This document shows, in pieces, positions 41,815 through 55,340 of a DNA stretch of 64,000 bases. Numbering within the stretch: position 1 is the first letter of the stretch; every line of letters begins with the position of its first letter. The stretch comes from Numida meleagris (lineage: Eukaryota > Chordata > Aves > Galliformes > Numididae): the NCBI RefSeq assembly GCF_002078875.1, contig NC_034409.1, positions 66,809,015-66,873,014 of the forward strand. Reading direction: 5' to 3'. A model generated the notes under the pieces. The model was not told the origin of the DNA. It made no database searches and worked only from the letters and a program-made list of their open reading frames with translations. The position numbers were made by a program, and so were the translations under genes.

Positions 41815-42115
41815 TTCCTATGGTAATTTAAATGGCTGTTGTTTAAGCAGCTCTGTGGTCTATAAAAGTGAACCATATTGAATTCAGGCTCTCTAGCTGA
41901 ATTAAGATCCCAGAATGTCTCCTAATATTATCAAACTTTTAATCGCCATATCTTGTAAAGAAATCGAGAGGTCTCCCTCTTCTTAAGCTGTAAATTCCTG
42001 AGCAGACCATTAATGGACACAAGAAGAGAGTCCTTTGAAATGCAGACTCCTGTTTTTAAATCATGTCTGGTGAGATGGGAAGAAATAAAGTGAACAGATC
42101 CAGGGGAAAAGCCTC
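41815..42115. promoter_or_regulatory. Possible conserved noncoding block
   Basis: High-complexity, repeat-free sequence with homeodomain-like and AT-rich motifs (CTAATATTATCAAACTTTTA, AATCGCCATATCTTG) and no open frame of interest. Weak case, based on texture only. Confidence 0.25.
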
Positions 42116-43299
42116 AGGATACTCTTATTGGTTGAGGTCTCAGTCTCTGTCATTTGGTTCTTCACTGTCCCTTTGACAAAGTACATGTTGAAGAGGCTTT
42201 GTAAAGCTGTGCTACCAAAGGACAAACAAGAATAATTTTCAGTTGAGTACTTTTAAGTTTTGTTCATACACTCCTTCTGCTGTGGAATGATGCTTCAAGT
42301 GCATCCATTGTGGTTCCATGTTCATCTACGCAGTCTGTCACCAGAAAATGTGTCTTATCTTGAAGAGCATGCCAGCATTAAACTTCCATGCACTTCTTTG
42401 AAAGACACTGCCATATGGAAATATGCATTCATATACTTCTGATAAAAAAACAAAAAAGATGAAGTTTATGAAATAGGCCTATGCAAAGAAATTGCACTCT
42501 TAAATGATGTGGTGGCTTGAACGTTTATTAACAAATGCTTTTACTCTGGAACAGAGTATAGTTTGAAGTCCTGCCAGCTCTTACTTGCTCAAAGTGAAGT
42601 TTGTTCATTTATCACCTTCAGTTTTTAAGTGTTTTCCTTCCTGATATTTTAGCCCGATAGTCATAGTGTCTTTCTATGGATGTTTTCAAAATTTGCTTAG
42701 AATTTCTTCCAAGTCTCTCATGCTTACATCCTCAAAGGCTTGTAGCTTTTGGATTTTTCTTTTCTCTTTTCAGAAAGGCGCCTGAGATGCTGATACAGCA
42801 TATTAAACATAGAAGAAAGCATTATAGTCAAGTGAGATGCAGGAAACTTATGCTTTTGGTGGCAAGATGCAGTCCCTCTCCCTCTCTTGCTTTAGAATGA
42901 AAGTCTTCTCTGATGGGCCTCTGTAATTAAAATTTTTTTCCAGGGTGCGTTCACTCCAGAATATTAGACAAGCAGCAGCCAAAGCAAAATGCTTTTTTTC
43001 TCACTTCCCACATTCTATAGTGCAGCATGTAAGTGGTTCACTAAGACCACAGTGATGGTGTAGGCTCCTGTTTGCCCCTCACTCCCCCAGATAGGCAGAC
43101 TCTTCAATAGTCCTGATTCATTTCCGTAGGTGTTTTCAAAGCTTGCTACCAATCTTACCCCCGCTTCATTTTGATTTGCCTTTTGCACCCATTGTATTCC
43201 AGCTACAGCAGTCTGCAGTCTGCCTTCTCTCTCTTTTCTTTTTTTTTTCCTCGCTGGAAAAGCCATTAACTTTCTGAGCTTCATACAGCCCGTGGATCA

Positions 43300-44060
43300 C
43301 TGCAGGAGAAACCTCTGACCCAGTCGGGTAATATACAAATATACATGAGGGATTGTGCCGACTCTCTCTGCATGCTTCTGTGCCACAGCTTTGGGGATGT
43401 CATTTATTTGAGAATGAAGAGCGAGCCACCTGTTTCTCAGGCTTCTTGTCCCCCATATTAAGGGTTCAAGCCCTTGCTGAATAGTAACATCCTAATCTGG
43501 GCAACATGCACAGCATTTAGCTGAAGCCCATTTGTTGAGCTAGCAGGGTTTGTGGGATTTTTTTCCCTCTCTTACCCCCGAGGCGCTTGTCACAACCGTG
43601 CATATTAAAATTAATCAGACCTCCCAGGCTTGTGTGACTGTGTGGTTTAACGTGAAGAAGTGGATCTCGAGCGCTTGCCCTAATTAAATAGGCCTGCTTG
43701 GTTTTGTTCTAGTGGATACTTGGTCTTTTTTTTTAATAAGAGCTGCTCGTGGAGGAGGCACGGCTGGCACTAGAGGTACTGGAGAGCTCACTTCAGGCTT
43801 CTTCCACCACCTGCGCCCAAAGGACGGAGACCTGGAGGGCTCCCGATGTGCTGGCTTAATAGTGTGATGTGGGGGGGAAGCCAAAAATGTGGCCAAATGA
43901 TGTGAGAGTGATCAGGGAGGGAGCGGCTGCGAGCGGTGGCCAGTGTGTGGGTTGGCTTATTGAAGCTGATTAAGATGAGCGATCGTATGGGCTGCCTGGC
44001 TTCAGATGGCAGTCTGTGCCATGAGCTGTTCACACGGCTGTCTCATGTCTTCTGTTTACC
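43300..44060. promoter_or_regulatory. Candidate conserved enhancer block in SOX5 intron
   Basis: A long stretch without recognisable repeats and with more G+C and CpG than its surroundings. It contains ATTAAAATTAATC (43604-43616) and TAATTAAAT (43681-43689), both homeodomain-type, two copies of GCGCTTG (43583-43589 and 43671-43677), and CACCTG E-boxes (one at 43808-43813). Minus-strand open frames at 43684-44033 are short and carry no domain. The regulatory role is inferred. Confidence 0.4.
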
Positions 44061-44327
44061 AGAAGCTAGGGAAAGCCTCTAGTACAGCAAGGAGCAGCAT
44101 TCACAGCAACTCCCACTTGCTTGTTTAGCTAATGAAGTAGCCTTGTAAAAACACTCTGAAGTTTGGAGCCCATGGTTACTTTTATTAGTTACGTGTCTAC
44201 TTAACATCACTGTTTTTAAGGTGGTTTTGAGTGCTGCCACTTTTGCACAAATATATATGTCTCTCATACTGTAAATAAGCTGTGCTGGAGAGATAGAGCT
44301 CCACTCATTATCTTTTCTTCTCCTACA

Positions 44328-44371
44328 GTTTCATTGTACTGTGGTTTCTGTTTCATTGTACTGTGGTTTCT
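44328..44371. repeat. 22-bp perfect tandem duplication
   Basis: GTTTCATTGTACTGTGGTTT plus CT occurs twice head to tail at 44328-44349 and 44350-44371. Two perfect copies suggest a recent slippage or duplication event. Confidence 0.95.
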
Positions 44372-46039
44372 GTATTGCTCCGGGAGAAAATGTGGTGCGT
44401 GCATGTGATTCCTTTACTGTAATGTAAAACCTCAAGAAGCATCCAGGCTAAAGGAGAGTTGGAGTAAAAAAAAACAAAGCAAACATGTTATATAGTAATC
44501 AAGAGCTGATACCATTCAGCAACTCAACAAGTTAATTTTAGCCAAAAATTTTAGAAAAGTTGGAACGGTCAACATTTTTAGACAAAATGTTTCATTGGAA
44601 ATGATATTTTTTGTTTTTAGGTGTTTAAGATGATTAATCAGAAAGAGAAACAAAAACATTTCATTTAGGATTAAATAAAACATTTTGGGTCAGGTGGAAA
44701 CAGCTTTTCCTTTGATTTGCTTGGGCAGCTGAAACAAAAGAAAATACCAGTTGAATGAGAATGACTTTCAAAGCCTGGAAAGATTTTGGAGGTGGTTTTG
44801 TATCTAATAACCTAAGGAGAACAAATGAGCAGTTGTTATAAAAACACATAAATGCATCTGAATGTTATACATTATGGTCTGGAGGGTAAACTGTAATCTT
44901 TTAGTCAGAAAAGCTTTCAAAATTTGATTTCCTCCAAATGTGCAAATTTCCATGTCTTCTGAAAGCCTCCGTCAGAAAAGTTCTGCAGCATCTCCTAGGG
45001 CATTTTACTTTGAAACAGATTTTGGAAGTTTATCATACTTCATATGCTAGACATAACTTGGCATGCCTTTACAGTGGAAACCTATGGATAAATTCTAAAG
45101 GGCTTAGAAATCTGTAGTCATTACACCCCCAGAATTTGATTTTGCTTTCTATTAAAATTCTTGCAATCCAAGACACAGGCAAAAAGCAAAGCTTTATTTA
45201 TCTGTTTCCATAACAGTACAATTTGTTGAACTAAAACCCAGCAGGTAGGATGGTACTCCACTGATTTAAAAAACTTTTGCATGTCTGTGCTCTAACTCAT
45301 TGTCATCTTTCTCTTTTTTGAGTTATACTATTATTCCTACTTTATTTTTCATTTCAAATCTTGCCACAACCCAAATGTAAAGAACCATATTGACACTGCC
45401 AAGCATCTGTCTGGTGCTTGACAGCATCATAGAAACCCTTCCACTGTTTCATCTGGGTTGCTATTGGTTATTTAACGACACAATGCAAACCTTGCAGTGT
45501 GGGTGTAGATGAAGTGGAAAGAAAGGTTGAGGTGGGGGAAAGGAGCTCTGTACAAGTAAATACGTCTTTCATCATACCTTTTGTTTGGTCTGTTTGCTGT
45601 GTGCTCTTCGGTAGTCAATAGAAGTTATTTGACAGTTCTGCAGAAGGGTAAGAAACCTTTTCTGAAGCTTCTATTCTTCTGCATTTGTCTCAGCACAGAA
45701 AGTTTTCTGCTTTTGTTTCTCTGGCGTTGTTTTGTTGTCACCTGTCTATTGTCGAAGGATTTTTGTTGCTGCTGTTACGCTAATATGACGTAGGTTGATA
45801 GTTGTGAAACACTGCTTACTGATCGCTGAGCTTGTACAGGTGAAGTAGACATTCAGAGCTTACAAAGGGTTTTCTGTGGCACCCTTTGGGGCAGCAGAGT
45901 TCTTTCAAGCTCACATTTTATTTATTGATTTAGTCAGAGGATGAAGGTGAAAAGGGAATGAACAAAAAAAAATGGGTCTGTGCTTTCTTCTGAAGAATGC
46001 CCTGTTAGCACTTGTGCAACTCTGAAATGTTTAGCCGTG

Positions 46040-46420
46040 ATTTAATTTGTATTTAAGATCTCTCCTCCCAGCACATTAATATAATGTCAATGTAGAATGC
46101 ATTGCATGGTGTAATTACTGAAGAGAGCAGTAGTTGGGAAAACAGACGGTAATTGAACACATGGCTGTTTATTACAACAGGACAGTGCTCCTACGCTGGT
46201 ATTTAGGGCATTAATAGGGAAGAATTGATTTGTTGTTTTAAGATGAATTCAATCACTGTTGCTTGGGCCTTTGTTTGTTCAGGCCGAGTTATGCTTTGTT
46301 TGTGTTATGTGCCCAAGAGGTTTACACACCACAGCGTGGCATTAGTCATGCCGAGGGCTTGGGAGCAGAAAGCTATTTAACCGAACAAAGGACATTTTTC
46401 TTTTTGGCTCTGTTTATCTT
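46040..46420. promoter_or_regulatory. Candidate SOX-responsive enhancer in SOX5 intron
   Basis: Three SOX/HMG-type motifs fall within about 125 bp: CTTTGTTTGTT (46269-46279), CTTTGTTTGTG (46294-46304) and AACAAAGG (46384-46391), alongside TAATTAC and GTAATTGAAC homeodomain-like sites to the left. The block is free of recognisable repeats. SOX5 itself or SOX9 could act here; this is inference from motifs alone. Confidence 0.4.
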
Positions 46421-47049
46421 CCTCTCCAGTTTTGTTATCCTCTAATCTATCTCTATCTCTCGCTCCCTTTTTCTCGCCCTGCTTCCCACCCCAAACATTT
46501 GTGATCAGCGCAGAGGTCCACCTGCTTCCTTCTTGCCCCTCCTCTTCACACACCTCCCTAGAACAAAAGGGCCTCCAACAGACGGATGGTATTGTGGGGT
46601 TGCAGCACCCCGTGCATAGAACATGTTGCTCCCAAGTTTGTGCAAGAAAGAATTGGTCTGTGTAGGGGGAGAATGGTCAACTTTGAGGAAAATGTTTAAT
46701 TTCAAAGCAAACAGAGCGGGAATTTGATATGCCACTGCATATCTCAGCCCAAATGTTGGGAAAGAGGGAAAGCACACACCTTTTGTAGCTCTTCAGGGTT
46801 CCTCTCCAGCTGACCCCATGCAGGCCCCATCCTGCGGCCTAATGTTCTCCCTGCCCTTTTCTCCTTTCCACCATAGTGAGTCAGAGGGAGGAAGAGAGAA
46901 CCACATGACTGTAACTGAATTCCTGGTTTCCCTGTTGTGAGCTCTATGGCTTGTATTTTGCGTTTGTTGTGCTTGAGAGGAATCTCATCTGGATTTGCTT
47001 CTGTGCATGAGGGAATTAAGAGACTCTTCAGAATACAGTGGGCCAAGTT

Positions 47050-50000
47050 GTGCTCTCAAATGTGAGTTCACAACTCCTGTTGAATACAGCAAAAGCTTGA
47101 AGAAGGCAACATTTGAGCCAGTACAGGATTTATAAAGAACCTGGCATGAACTGTATTTTTATACCTAAACAGGCAGGGATTGTGCTTGTTCTGGAAAGAG
47201 CATTATTAACAGACCTGAAGAAAGGTAACAATAACAAAGTCTGTGCGGTCATGAATTACTACAAACTCACATTTCTTAGATAGTGAGATGCTTGTATCCA
47301 AGTAATACAGTGCATGATGTAATCCATCCACCGAGACTTATCAAACCAGCACCCAGACTTACCTTTTGGAGGTACATGAAGTACTGCCTTCTACAGACTG
47401 GAGAAGGAGAGCCACAGGTCTTTGGGAAAACCAGATATTCCCTGTTCAACAGAAATAGCAATTTAGAATACATGTACATAAAGGGCAACACACAGGGAAG
47501 GATATGAACCTCTATTGTTGATTTGAGCCTATTAGCTGTACTTAATTAAATTATTGAATCTCTAAGAGAATAATAGAGGCATGAGAGGTGACAATGAAAA
47601 GATAATCTGAAGTTCAAAAATGTTTCCATCCATGCCTGTAATCATAAGCAATTGGTTGTGTGCAGGACTTGCTACTTGGCCATTACATGTAAGCCCTTTC
47701 TAAATCTCTATCAAAGTATAGTTTCAAAAACCCAGCCCATATATGCAAGGGGAAATTTCCTTCCCACCTCAAAAAACAAAAAACATTTATTCTTCTTCCC
47801 CTCAAGAATTATCACAGCTTAAGCACTAAAGCCCCAAAGTTACTATTGCTGGTGTCCAAGTAATTTATCAGAAAGGAAAGTGTCTCTCCTGACTTGGAAG
47901 TGGTTATCCAAGTGTCCTGTTTTTCCAGCACAGTTTGGAATGCTACATTAGGTTTGTGCTATAGATTAGGCCACACAATCTCAGGGTAAATAAATAGTGT
48001 AGGGACAAGGATCAAGAAGAAAAAGCCCCTTGGTTTTGTATGCATCCTTGATCTTTTTTTCTTGCTAAACCTTTTTTTTTTCCTGTTTTTCCTACAACAC
48101 ACACGCCATTTCAGTAACTGAGCATCTTATCTCCCACAGAGTCAGGCACCATCAAGGGGGGGAAAAAAAGCAAAGAAGTCAACAACTAAGCAGAAAAACT
48201 GTTTTCAGCTCTACTCATCACTGCGTAATCACACAAATCCTATAAGATCACTGTCTTGTTGCAAAGTGTAAAGCATGTTAATGTATTTTTGCTGAGATGT
48301 CTATAAACTAGGCTTAAATAAAGCAATGTATTTCCAAATAGTTCCTTTTCCTTCTATGTGGAATTAATATATGAAGATGAAACTAGAGGACAGCAGTCTT
48401 TTGCTAATGATTTTCAGCTGCAACAGTTCTGGATTCCACACTGAGCTCATGTACAGCCTTAATCAGCATTGCTGTTTAACTAAATATGGAGACATTTCAC
48501 TGAAGATTATTTTAAGTCTTCTTTTATGCATTTCCTCTTGCTATGTCATCTAATTGATTCACAGCTCCTGTGAAGCTTTGGGTTATGGGATGTACATCCA
48601 GGCAAAATGCATTCTCCTTTTACAAGTTTGGCCAAGTCAATCCTATCTGAGTTCAGAGGAATTAAGAATCCATCACTGGGAATCATTCTATAGCTAACCA
48701 GAAAATTAGGAGATGAGTAATACACATGATGAAGGGTATGAGGCTATAACCCAGTCTTTCTGCTGAAAAGCAATGCAGCCCTTCTGAGATGCTGATCATA
48801 TTAGTATTTTACCATTTTATACCAGTGTTTTGTTGCTAGACCAATTCCTGAAAGGGGGAACACAGTGTACAGTGGATGTTAACTTTTTTTAAAATATTGT
48901 AGGCCTACAGATGATGAATAAACAAAATTAGAGGTGCTTATCAGACGGCAAAATTTTCCCAATTTTTCTGATTTAAATTCTTTCTGTTAGTTGTTGGTTT
49001 TGTCCTGGCCTTATGCCTTAAATATAGCGTGGAGCAAACTGCCATGGAAGTGCTAGAGAGTTCACTTGCCAGTTCCATTTCATCCTTGGTTTCTCACATC
49101 TTTGCTAACAATTGATTTTCTTATAGTGGGCATTATAAATGTTCACCAGAAACCAGACTAAATCTGCCAAGTATTACAACCCCAAGTTTTGTCTGGAGCA
49201 AATGAGATGCAATGTATGACCATGTTTTAATTCATCTGCTTCAGCTCTTTTAGTGGACATAAAGGCAGGTGAAAAAGCTGCAAGAAGAGAAGAAAGAAGA
49301 TACTTCCTGCATTGGAATAAACAGCCATCAGTATGGGGAAATAAAGGGAGAGGAAAGCAATTCTTGGAAGCTTTTCAGTATAACTCTTTGCCAGAGGTGG
49401 TAGTATTATTCAGACGTTTTCTTTTCCTTAGGATGCGCTCTTGGAATCAAATGAATCTTAGAACAGTGAATGGGGGTCTGTTTGACTCACTTATTATTTT
49501 CACCATTATTATTTTCAAAATTTTGTTCCCTCTAGAAGAGTGCATTGTGATTGTTTAGGCAATCCCAGGTATCCTTCCTCACAGGCTGTGTGCATCCCAT
49601 AAGGCTGTCAGTTCTTTAGCTTAATACTGGGTCTTAGTGTATTAATTCAAGGCTTTTAGTGATCTAGGACACCACATGTGCCAGGAGTAGGAACTAAAAT
49701 TAGAGGCAGACTTTTGGCTGAGAGAGCTGCTTGAGGCTACTTGGGGTGAAGGAGGAGGGAAGAGGCCTGTTGTGGGTTACAGAACAAGGACTGCAAGATA
49801 TCTGAAGCAACCCTACAGATCCAAGATTTTTTGCAACATGCACTGTAGTGAGTGACTCTTTTCTTTTTTGTCTCATCCCACTCACTCATACAGTACTCAG
49901 AAGTTCATTTCACACGCCAACTCCTTGTTTAGAGCTTTCATAGTTTACTTGTTACAGTGAAGTCCAGTTGTTTGTATACAGAGATTGTGATATTTTTTTT

Positions 50001-53000
50001 TCCCACTCTAAAAGAGGAATCAAATCTTAAACACTAGCTAATGATAACATGCACCTAAAATAAAAGTGAAAACATTGTGAAACGGGGTAAAATCCTTAGG
50101 AAGGATTCTAGGCTTCCATTTGTAGAAAGCAGTCCTTTATGATGTAACGGCAGAAGAAAGATCAAGTGAAGTATGACTGAGCAACAGAAAAACTGCTTCA
50201 TACTCCTTCACGTCAGTGAATACAATTTGTTGTGCAAAGCTTTATCTTCTTGGCTGTGTGCAAGAATCATTCCCCTGTACATTTTTTGTATGTCGTAATT
50301 CTGTGAAGGTCTCTGAATGAAGAATAATTAGGCATTGTTGTTTGGTTATGTAGATTCACTTGTGATCCCTTCTTGTTTACTTCATTTAAACTGTCAAAAC
50401 TGTTCTTGCCATGTAGAAATAATGACCATGTTACTTCATGAATATGAGATTGCGAGGACCTTGTTTTAAATTGCTGTGACACTTGTTCTTCCTCTGTGGT
50501 CATTTCAGGCCATCTGAAACATATTCTTTCTTCCTCAAAAGAGAAATGTTCAGAAACACATATTCAGAGACGTTTAATCTTTACTGAAAGATCTTTAATC
50601 TTTACCTTATCCTCCCTCGTTTCTTTCTAATGAAATCATAAGGTGGCACTTAGGCATTGGTGTGGGATTCTCATAAGCATAAGTGTGGGCCCTTGTCTAA
50701 ATAAGATGCCATTCCGCAGTACAGGAGTTTTATCTTATGTTCTAATTTAAAAAGATTTGTAAGTTTTTATTGTTAGCGAAAAAAAATTCCCCTTGGAAGT
50801 CAGTACTGTGAATCTAAACTGTGATATTTTGCTCCTCTTGATGCGCAGCGCTTTCTTTGATGACTGTTGGAGTTCTGATCTCAAAGGGAGAGGAGAATCT
50901 TGGAGCTGAGATTCCTTGTACACAGGGCTTAGAGAAAAATATTGTGTTTAGTTTGTTTTACTAGGTGCAAGGTAATCAGAGAATAATTAACAGTCAAAGT
51001 GCCAAGGTTCTTGTTCACATAAAGGATCTGGTATTGAAGTCCTCAATAAGGTAACACTCATATTAAATTCAATGAGATTTTAAACTGAACAAATGCTTCA
51101 GGATTTGTCCCCGGCTAGTTTCTCCCTGTCAGTTTTTAATGAGCATCCCATAAAGGTCTTTAACAATTGTACTGGCTTTGATTTGTCAATGTTTTGGAGA
51201 AAATTGCTTTCTCAGGTGGTGAGAAAACGTTGAAATAAAAAAAGCACATTTTTCTGTCATGATGTCTATCATACTGCTGGCAAATTCAAAGACTGTCTCA
51301 CCTCATGCTACTGATAGGCAGTACATTAAGAATTTTTTAAAAAGTATTATACAGAAATTGCCAGGAGGGAGATAGATAGATAGGTGTATTTTAGACTTGA
51401 TCTTAAATTCTTGGGATTGAGATAGAATATAGATAGAAAGGTAGTTATAGATGCCCGTGTTTTGTTTGTTTGTTTTATAAATGAAAGGGCAAAAATGCCA
51501 CTGTGAAGTTCACCACGCAGAGCCTGGTGTTTAAATGCCATGATATTGTGTGAGAAGCAGCAGCTAGTGTATCTGGATCCATCCTTTGCCTTTCTTTCCT
51601 CAGTTGTCACTGAGAGCTCCCAGGCTGAGACAGATGGCTGCTGGTTTAGTTGTGTGCGTGGGAGACAGGAACTTCCACATGTGATTTTTTTACCATTTGG
51701 TAGTAATTAGTTTGTTGTATAAATTAACATTAACTGAGCCATTCTTCAGGCATTGTTTGTAATTATCTTCTTTGATCCTCTGAGTTGTGTAAAGAAATAA
51801 AAAGCAGAGAAGAAACTGCTTCTTATTTTGTGTGGGGAAAGGACTCTATCATTAAGCAGAACAGAACAGCAATTATCATCGCATGCCCAGTAGACTGAAA
51901 ACTTTGAAAAACCCTTAAAAAAGCAAGATTTTTTTTTTTCTGTTAGTATTAGTGGGAATGAGTGGTTTAGAAATGTGGACAGATTTTATAAAACTTATAA
52001 GAATGAAATATGAATAAAAACAATAGTGATGATACTTTAATGACATCATAGTCATTAGTATTTCCACTGCTATTTCTACCACTGCTACTACTTCATTTGA
52101 TGTTTGTTAGCAAGGAGTAGAGGGTTTCTTTATTTTTCAAGCATACATTCTCTCAATTTTATTCCTTTTTATTTCCCCACCTGTCAGATATTTCCCTTTT
52201 TATTTATTTATTTATTTATTGTGGTAGACATCGAGGTTCTTGTATCTGCATGTTCAGGAGTGAGTTCCCATTAGTGCTGGTTTTCTCAGGGGATTTCTGT
52301 CACTTCCAACCACCAGCCAAATTGGAATTGTCAGGAGAACAGCCTCTCGCATGTTACTTGGCAGTTCTGTTTCCAGATTTGGCCAGAGTCCAGAGATGCA
52401 GAGGTTCATGGACGTGAAAAATAACAGGGAAAATGCCCTCTGATATTAGCCCAATATTTCAATAATGTACCAGGGATCCCTAGGTTCATTTGCAGAAAAA
52501 GTTCAGTGCTTGAGCAGGTAAGAGCCTTTTCTATTTTCTTAGACTTATATTCTTTGCTCTACTCCCTAGCAGTAGGTGTGAACTGGTGTAGGTGTCCTTT
52601 TAGTATAGCTCACCTGGCATAGATACAAAACTGGCAAAATTGGCACCAGGCATTCTGGTGTTGCAGCAAATCCTCCTATGTATAGGTTAGGTTACAACAG
52701 TGAAATTCGAATGCAGTCCATCATGAGGCATTCCATAGCTTCATTAAAATTGATTTGGTATCCAATGTGTACCCTCTGAAGAAAAGTTCACGTGACTTGG
52801 GATTGAAAGTGTAGACATTTTCTTGTGAAACAGTATGAAGACAATTTTCTGTCCAAGCTTGTACTTGTCTAGGCATATCATTGTTGACTGCAGATTTGCC
52901 TAAGTTCATTACATATAGGGCATGCTCTTGAGATTGTATTTGGGTCTTCCTTCTCCTGGCAGAATTTCCATTAATATTTGCATTTGCCCAGGTAAATGGT

Positions 53001-54715
53001 TTGACCCGGACAATAACTTCTAAAAGAGGACTAGAGATTCTGAAATGAATATATATAGATTCAGTGTATTTCAGACTTGGTCTGTTTCTCTTGGCACAGT
53101 GTGTTAGCCTGTATGGATCACCAGGCTGTTTGGAGAAAAGGGAGGTAGGGGCTCTTTGCCATGGGGCTGCAGGGGAATAGGGGCTGAGGAGAGAGCTACC
53201 ATGGGTGGTTTTCTTTCTCTTCTTTCTGGCAAGGGTTAATGTTGTATCCAAGAATATCCCTGATTCTCCTCGCTTTTGATATCAACAAATCAAACATTTT
53301 CTGAAGCGTTCTTACTGAACACTTAGTTTTCAGCTGTGAAAACTGAAAGTGCCAGCCATGCTTTGATACTGCTATGGCAGCCCAGAGGACAGGCGTACTG
53401 TGAGCCAGCAAGTGAGCACCTGAGCTCTTTGGTTTACTTTCCTTCTGCTGAGGACTTATGGAACAAAAGAGAAAAGCTGTTGTATGAAGTATCACCATAA
53501 TACTGACTGTATGGCAATTTTTTTTATCCCTAGAGTAATACAAGGAGGAAAGGTTGGTCTTGTAGTTACAAGCACTGAGCAGAGTGTTGGATGATAGAAT
53601 TTCTTCAGGGTTGTTTTTCTCACGGACTTTCCACATGACCTTCATTCTCTGCGTTGAAGTACTGTGTTTTTAAAGCATGGCTGATAATAGCAACTGATCA
53701 CTGCTTGGGAGATGCAGCCTGACAGTCCTGGTTACCAGAGAGGACTAGGTCTGGAGAAGCAAGCTTGCTGGAAATACATGTCTCGTTCTGCTCAGCCTTG
53801 TTTGTCTGCCTAAACAAGAAGGAGATTCCAGGTTTAATCAGAAGCCTGGGTTCAGTGGCTTCCCCATCAGCAGGACTCACTTCCACATTAACAGGATTTC
53901 TGCCTGTGTGATGTAGCTGCAGACCTGGGCCTGTAGGGTTGTGATGCAGCTGGCTCCAAAGCTGGTTATGCTGCTAGAGAGAGAGACCTGGTGTTCACAC
54001 CTCCTCCGAGATTCTCCTTTCCAAGAGAAGGCAATTCACCTTGCTGAATGTCCAGCTTCCCAGCTGGGAAGGTGCTGGTGCTGGGGTCTGGTGGCAAGGG
54101 CTGTGCCCCATCCTCTGGCCTGTGAAGTGTAGAGGTAGATGCAGTGTCATCCCCTCTTCCCCTGCTGCACAAAAACCTTCTTGTGCTTAGCAGGTTTTTC
54201 CCCACCTTCCTTGTCAAAAAATTGTCTAGTGGATATGAAGGTTATGAGCTTTGGCATACAAGGAAGGTGAGGAATTTTTTGGTTTTGTTTTTGGTTTGGG
54301 AAAGTTGAGGGTGGGAGGTAGTGTGTGGGAGTGCTGGTGATGAGGAGCTCAGAGTGAGTGCACTAATTAACCCAGGAGATCACAGGGCCACTGGAGTGAG
54401 AAACTGCAGCTTTAGCATCTAGTGATCTTTGTCCATTGCTGGGTTTGGGTCAGGGACCTCGGATAAGAGGAGTGGAAGGAGGGTGGGCATGATGGAAACC
54501 AGATGTGCTGTGCTGAGGAGTCAGCCTTCCCACTATAGGGCAGTAAGCCCCGCACTGCCTGCGCACAGCACCCTCGGGAGTCGTTTCCTTCACATCCAGC
54601 ATCCTCCTGGCCTTCGTGGGGCTGGGACAGGCACCCACATACGTACACATGCACATACGTGCAAGCACACATGCTCCCACAGACAGTCCTGGCTCTGCAT
54701 TTTTCCTTTGGCCTA
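47050..54715. other. SOX5: Gene-free intron stretch
   Basis: Mostly AT-rich intron. The longest open frame of the window lies here on the minus strand (52721-53251, 176 codons), overlapping another of 149 codons (53196-53645). Neither has a domain I recognise. Confidence 0.7.
52197..52220. repeat. (TTTA)n microsatellite
   Basis: Five tandem TTTA units after a CCC-T4 stretch. Confidence 0.9.
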
Positions 54716-54719
54716 CCTT

Positions 54720-55340
54720 GTCGAATGGCCCTGGAAGACTAAACAGGTGTTATCTACTTTTGATTTCAGTGCATTTAAATTAATCCTGTCAGCTCAGCTG
54801 TTAAAACAACTGTCATCTCCAGCTGTTAGTAATTTTCGACTGGGCACTTTTACAGGTTGCCAAGTTCTGAGCCTGCATTGTGAATCTCTCTCTCTTTCTC
54901 TCAAAGCGCTATAGTAACAATTTGTATTTTTTTTAAAGGGGACTTGCGTTGCACTGTTTTTATATCAGACCCCGTTTATTATATATTGAAATAATAATAT
55001 CACAAAACCCAACATCGTCATGCCAGACTTTGGAATAAAGGGCTAAGCCATGTGTGGAGTGCAATGCATATCAATCTTCTGTGGGTTTTTTGCAGCCTCT
55101 CTATGCATTTTAAATTTGAATGAGAGATGAATCAACCTGAGGCTCTGGGAGAGAGGGAGAGGGGGGCTCTAAATTTTTAGTGCCAAAAATAAAGCCCACT
55201 TTTCAGAAGTACTCGTCTCTTTTTTTTCCCTTTTGCCTCAGTATACATTTAATCTTAATAACGGGTATTAACAGGAGGGACCTCATAATGAAAATATCTA
55301 AAATACCTTTGAATTAGATTAATGGCATACACATGGTAGC
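54720..55340. promoter_or_regulatory. Candidate conserved enhancer with E-box cluster
   Basis: Three E-boxes lie in 31 bp: CAGCTG (54795-54800), CAACTG (54807-54812) and CAGCTG (54820-54825). A SOX-type AACAAT follows at 54916-54921, and ATGCATATCAAT, TTTAAATTTGAATGAG and GGGTATTAACAGG lie farther right. The block is complex and repeat-poor over 600 bp, typical of deeply conserved intronic elements of developmental genes. Alignment is needed to confirm it. Confidence 0.45.

Noticed and set aside
54640..54680. Alternating CACATACGTACACATGCACA-type stretch
   Set aside because: Degenerate CA-rich simple sequence without a clear unit; no further meaning seen.
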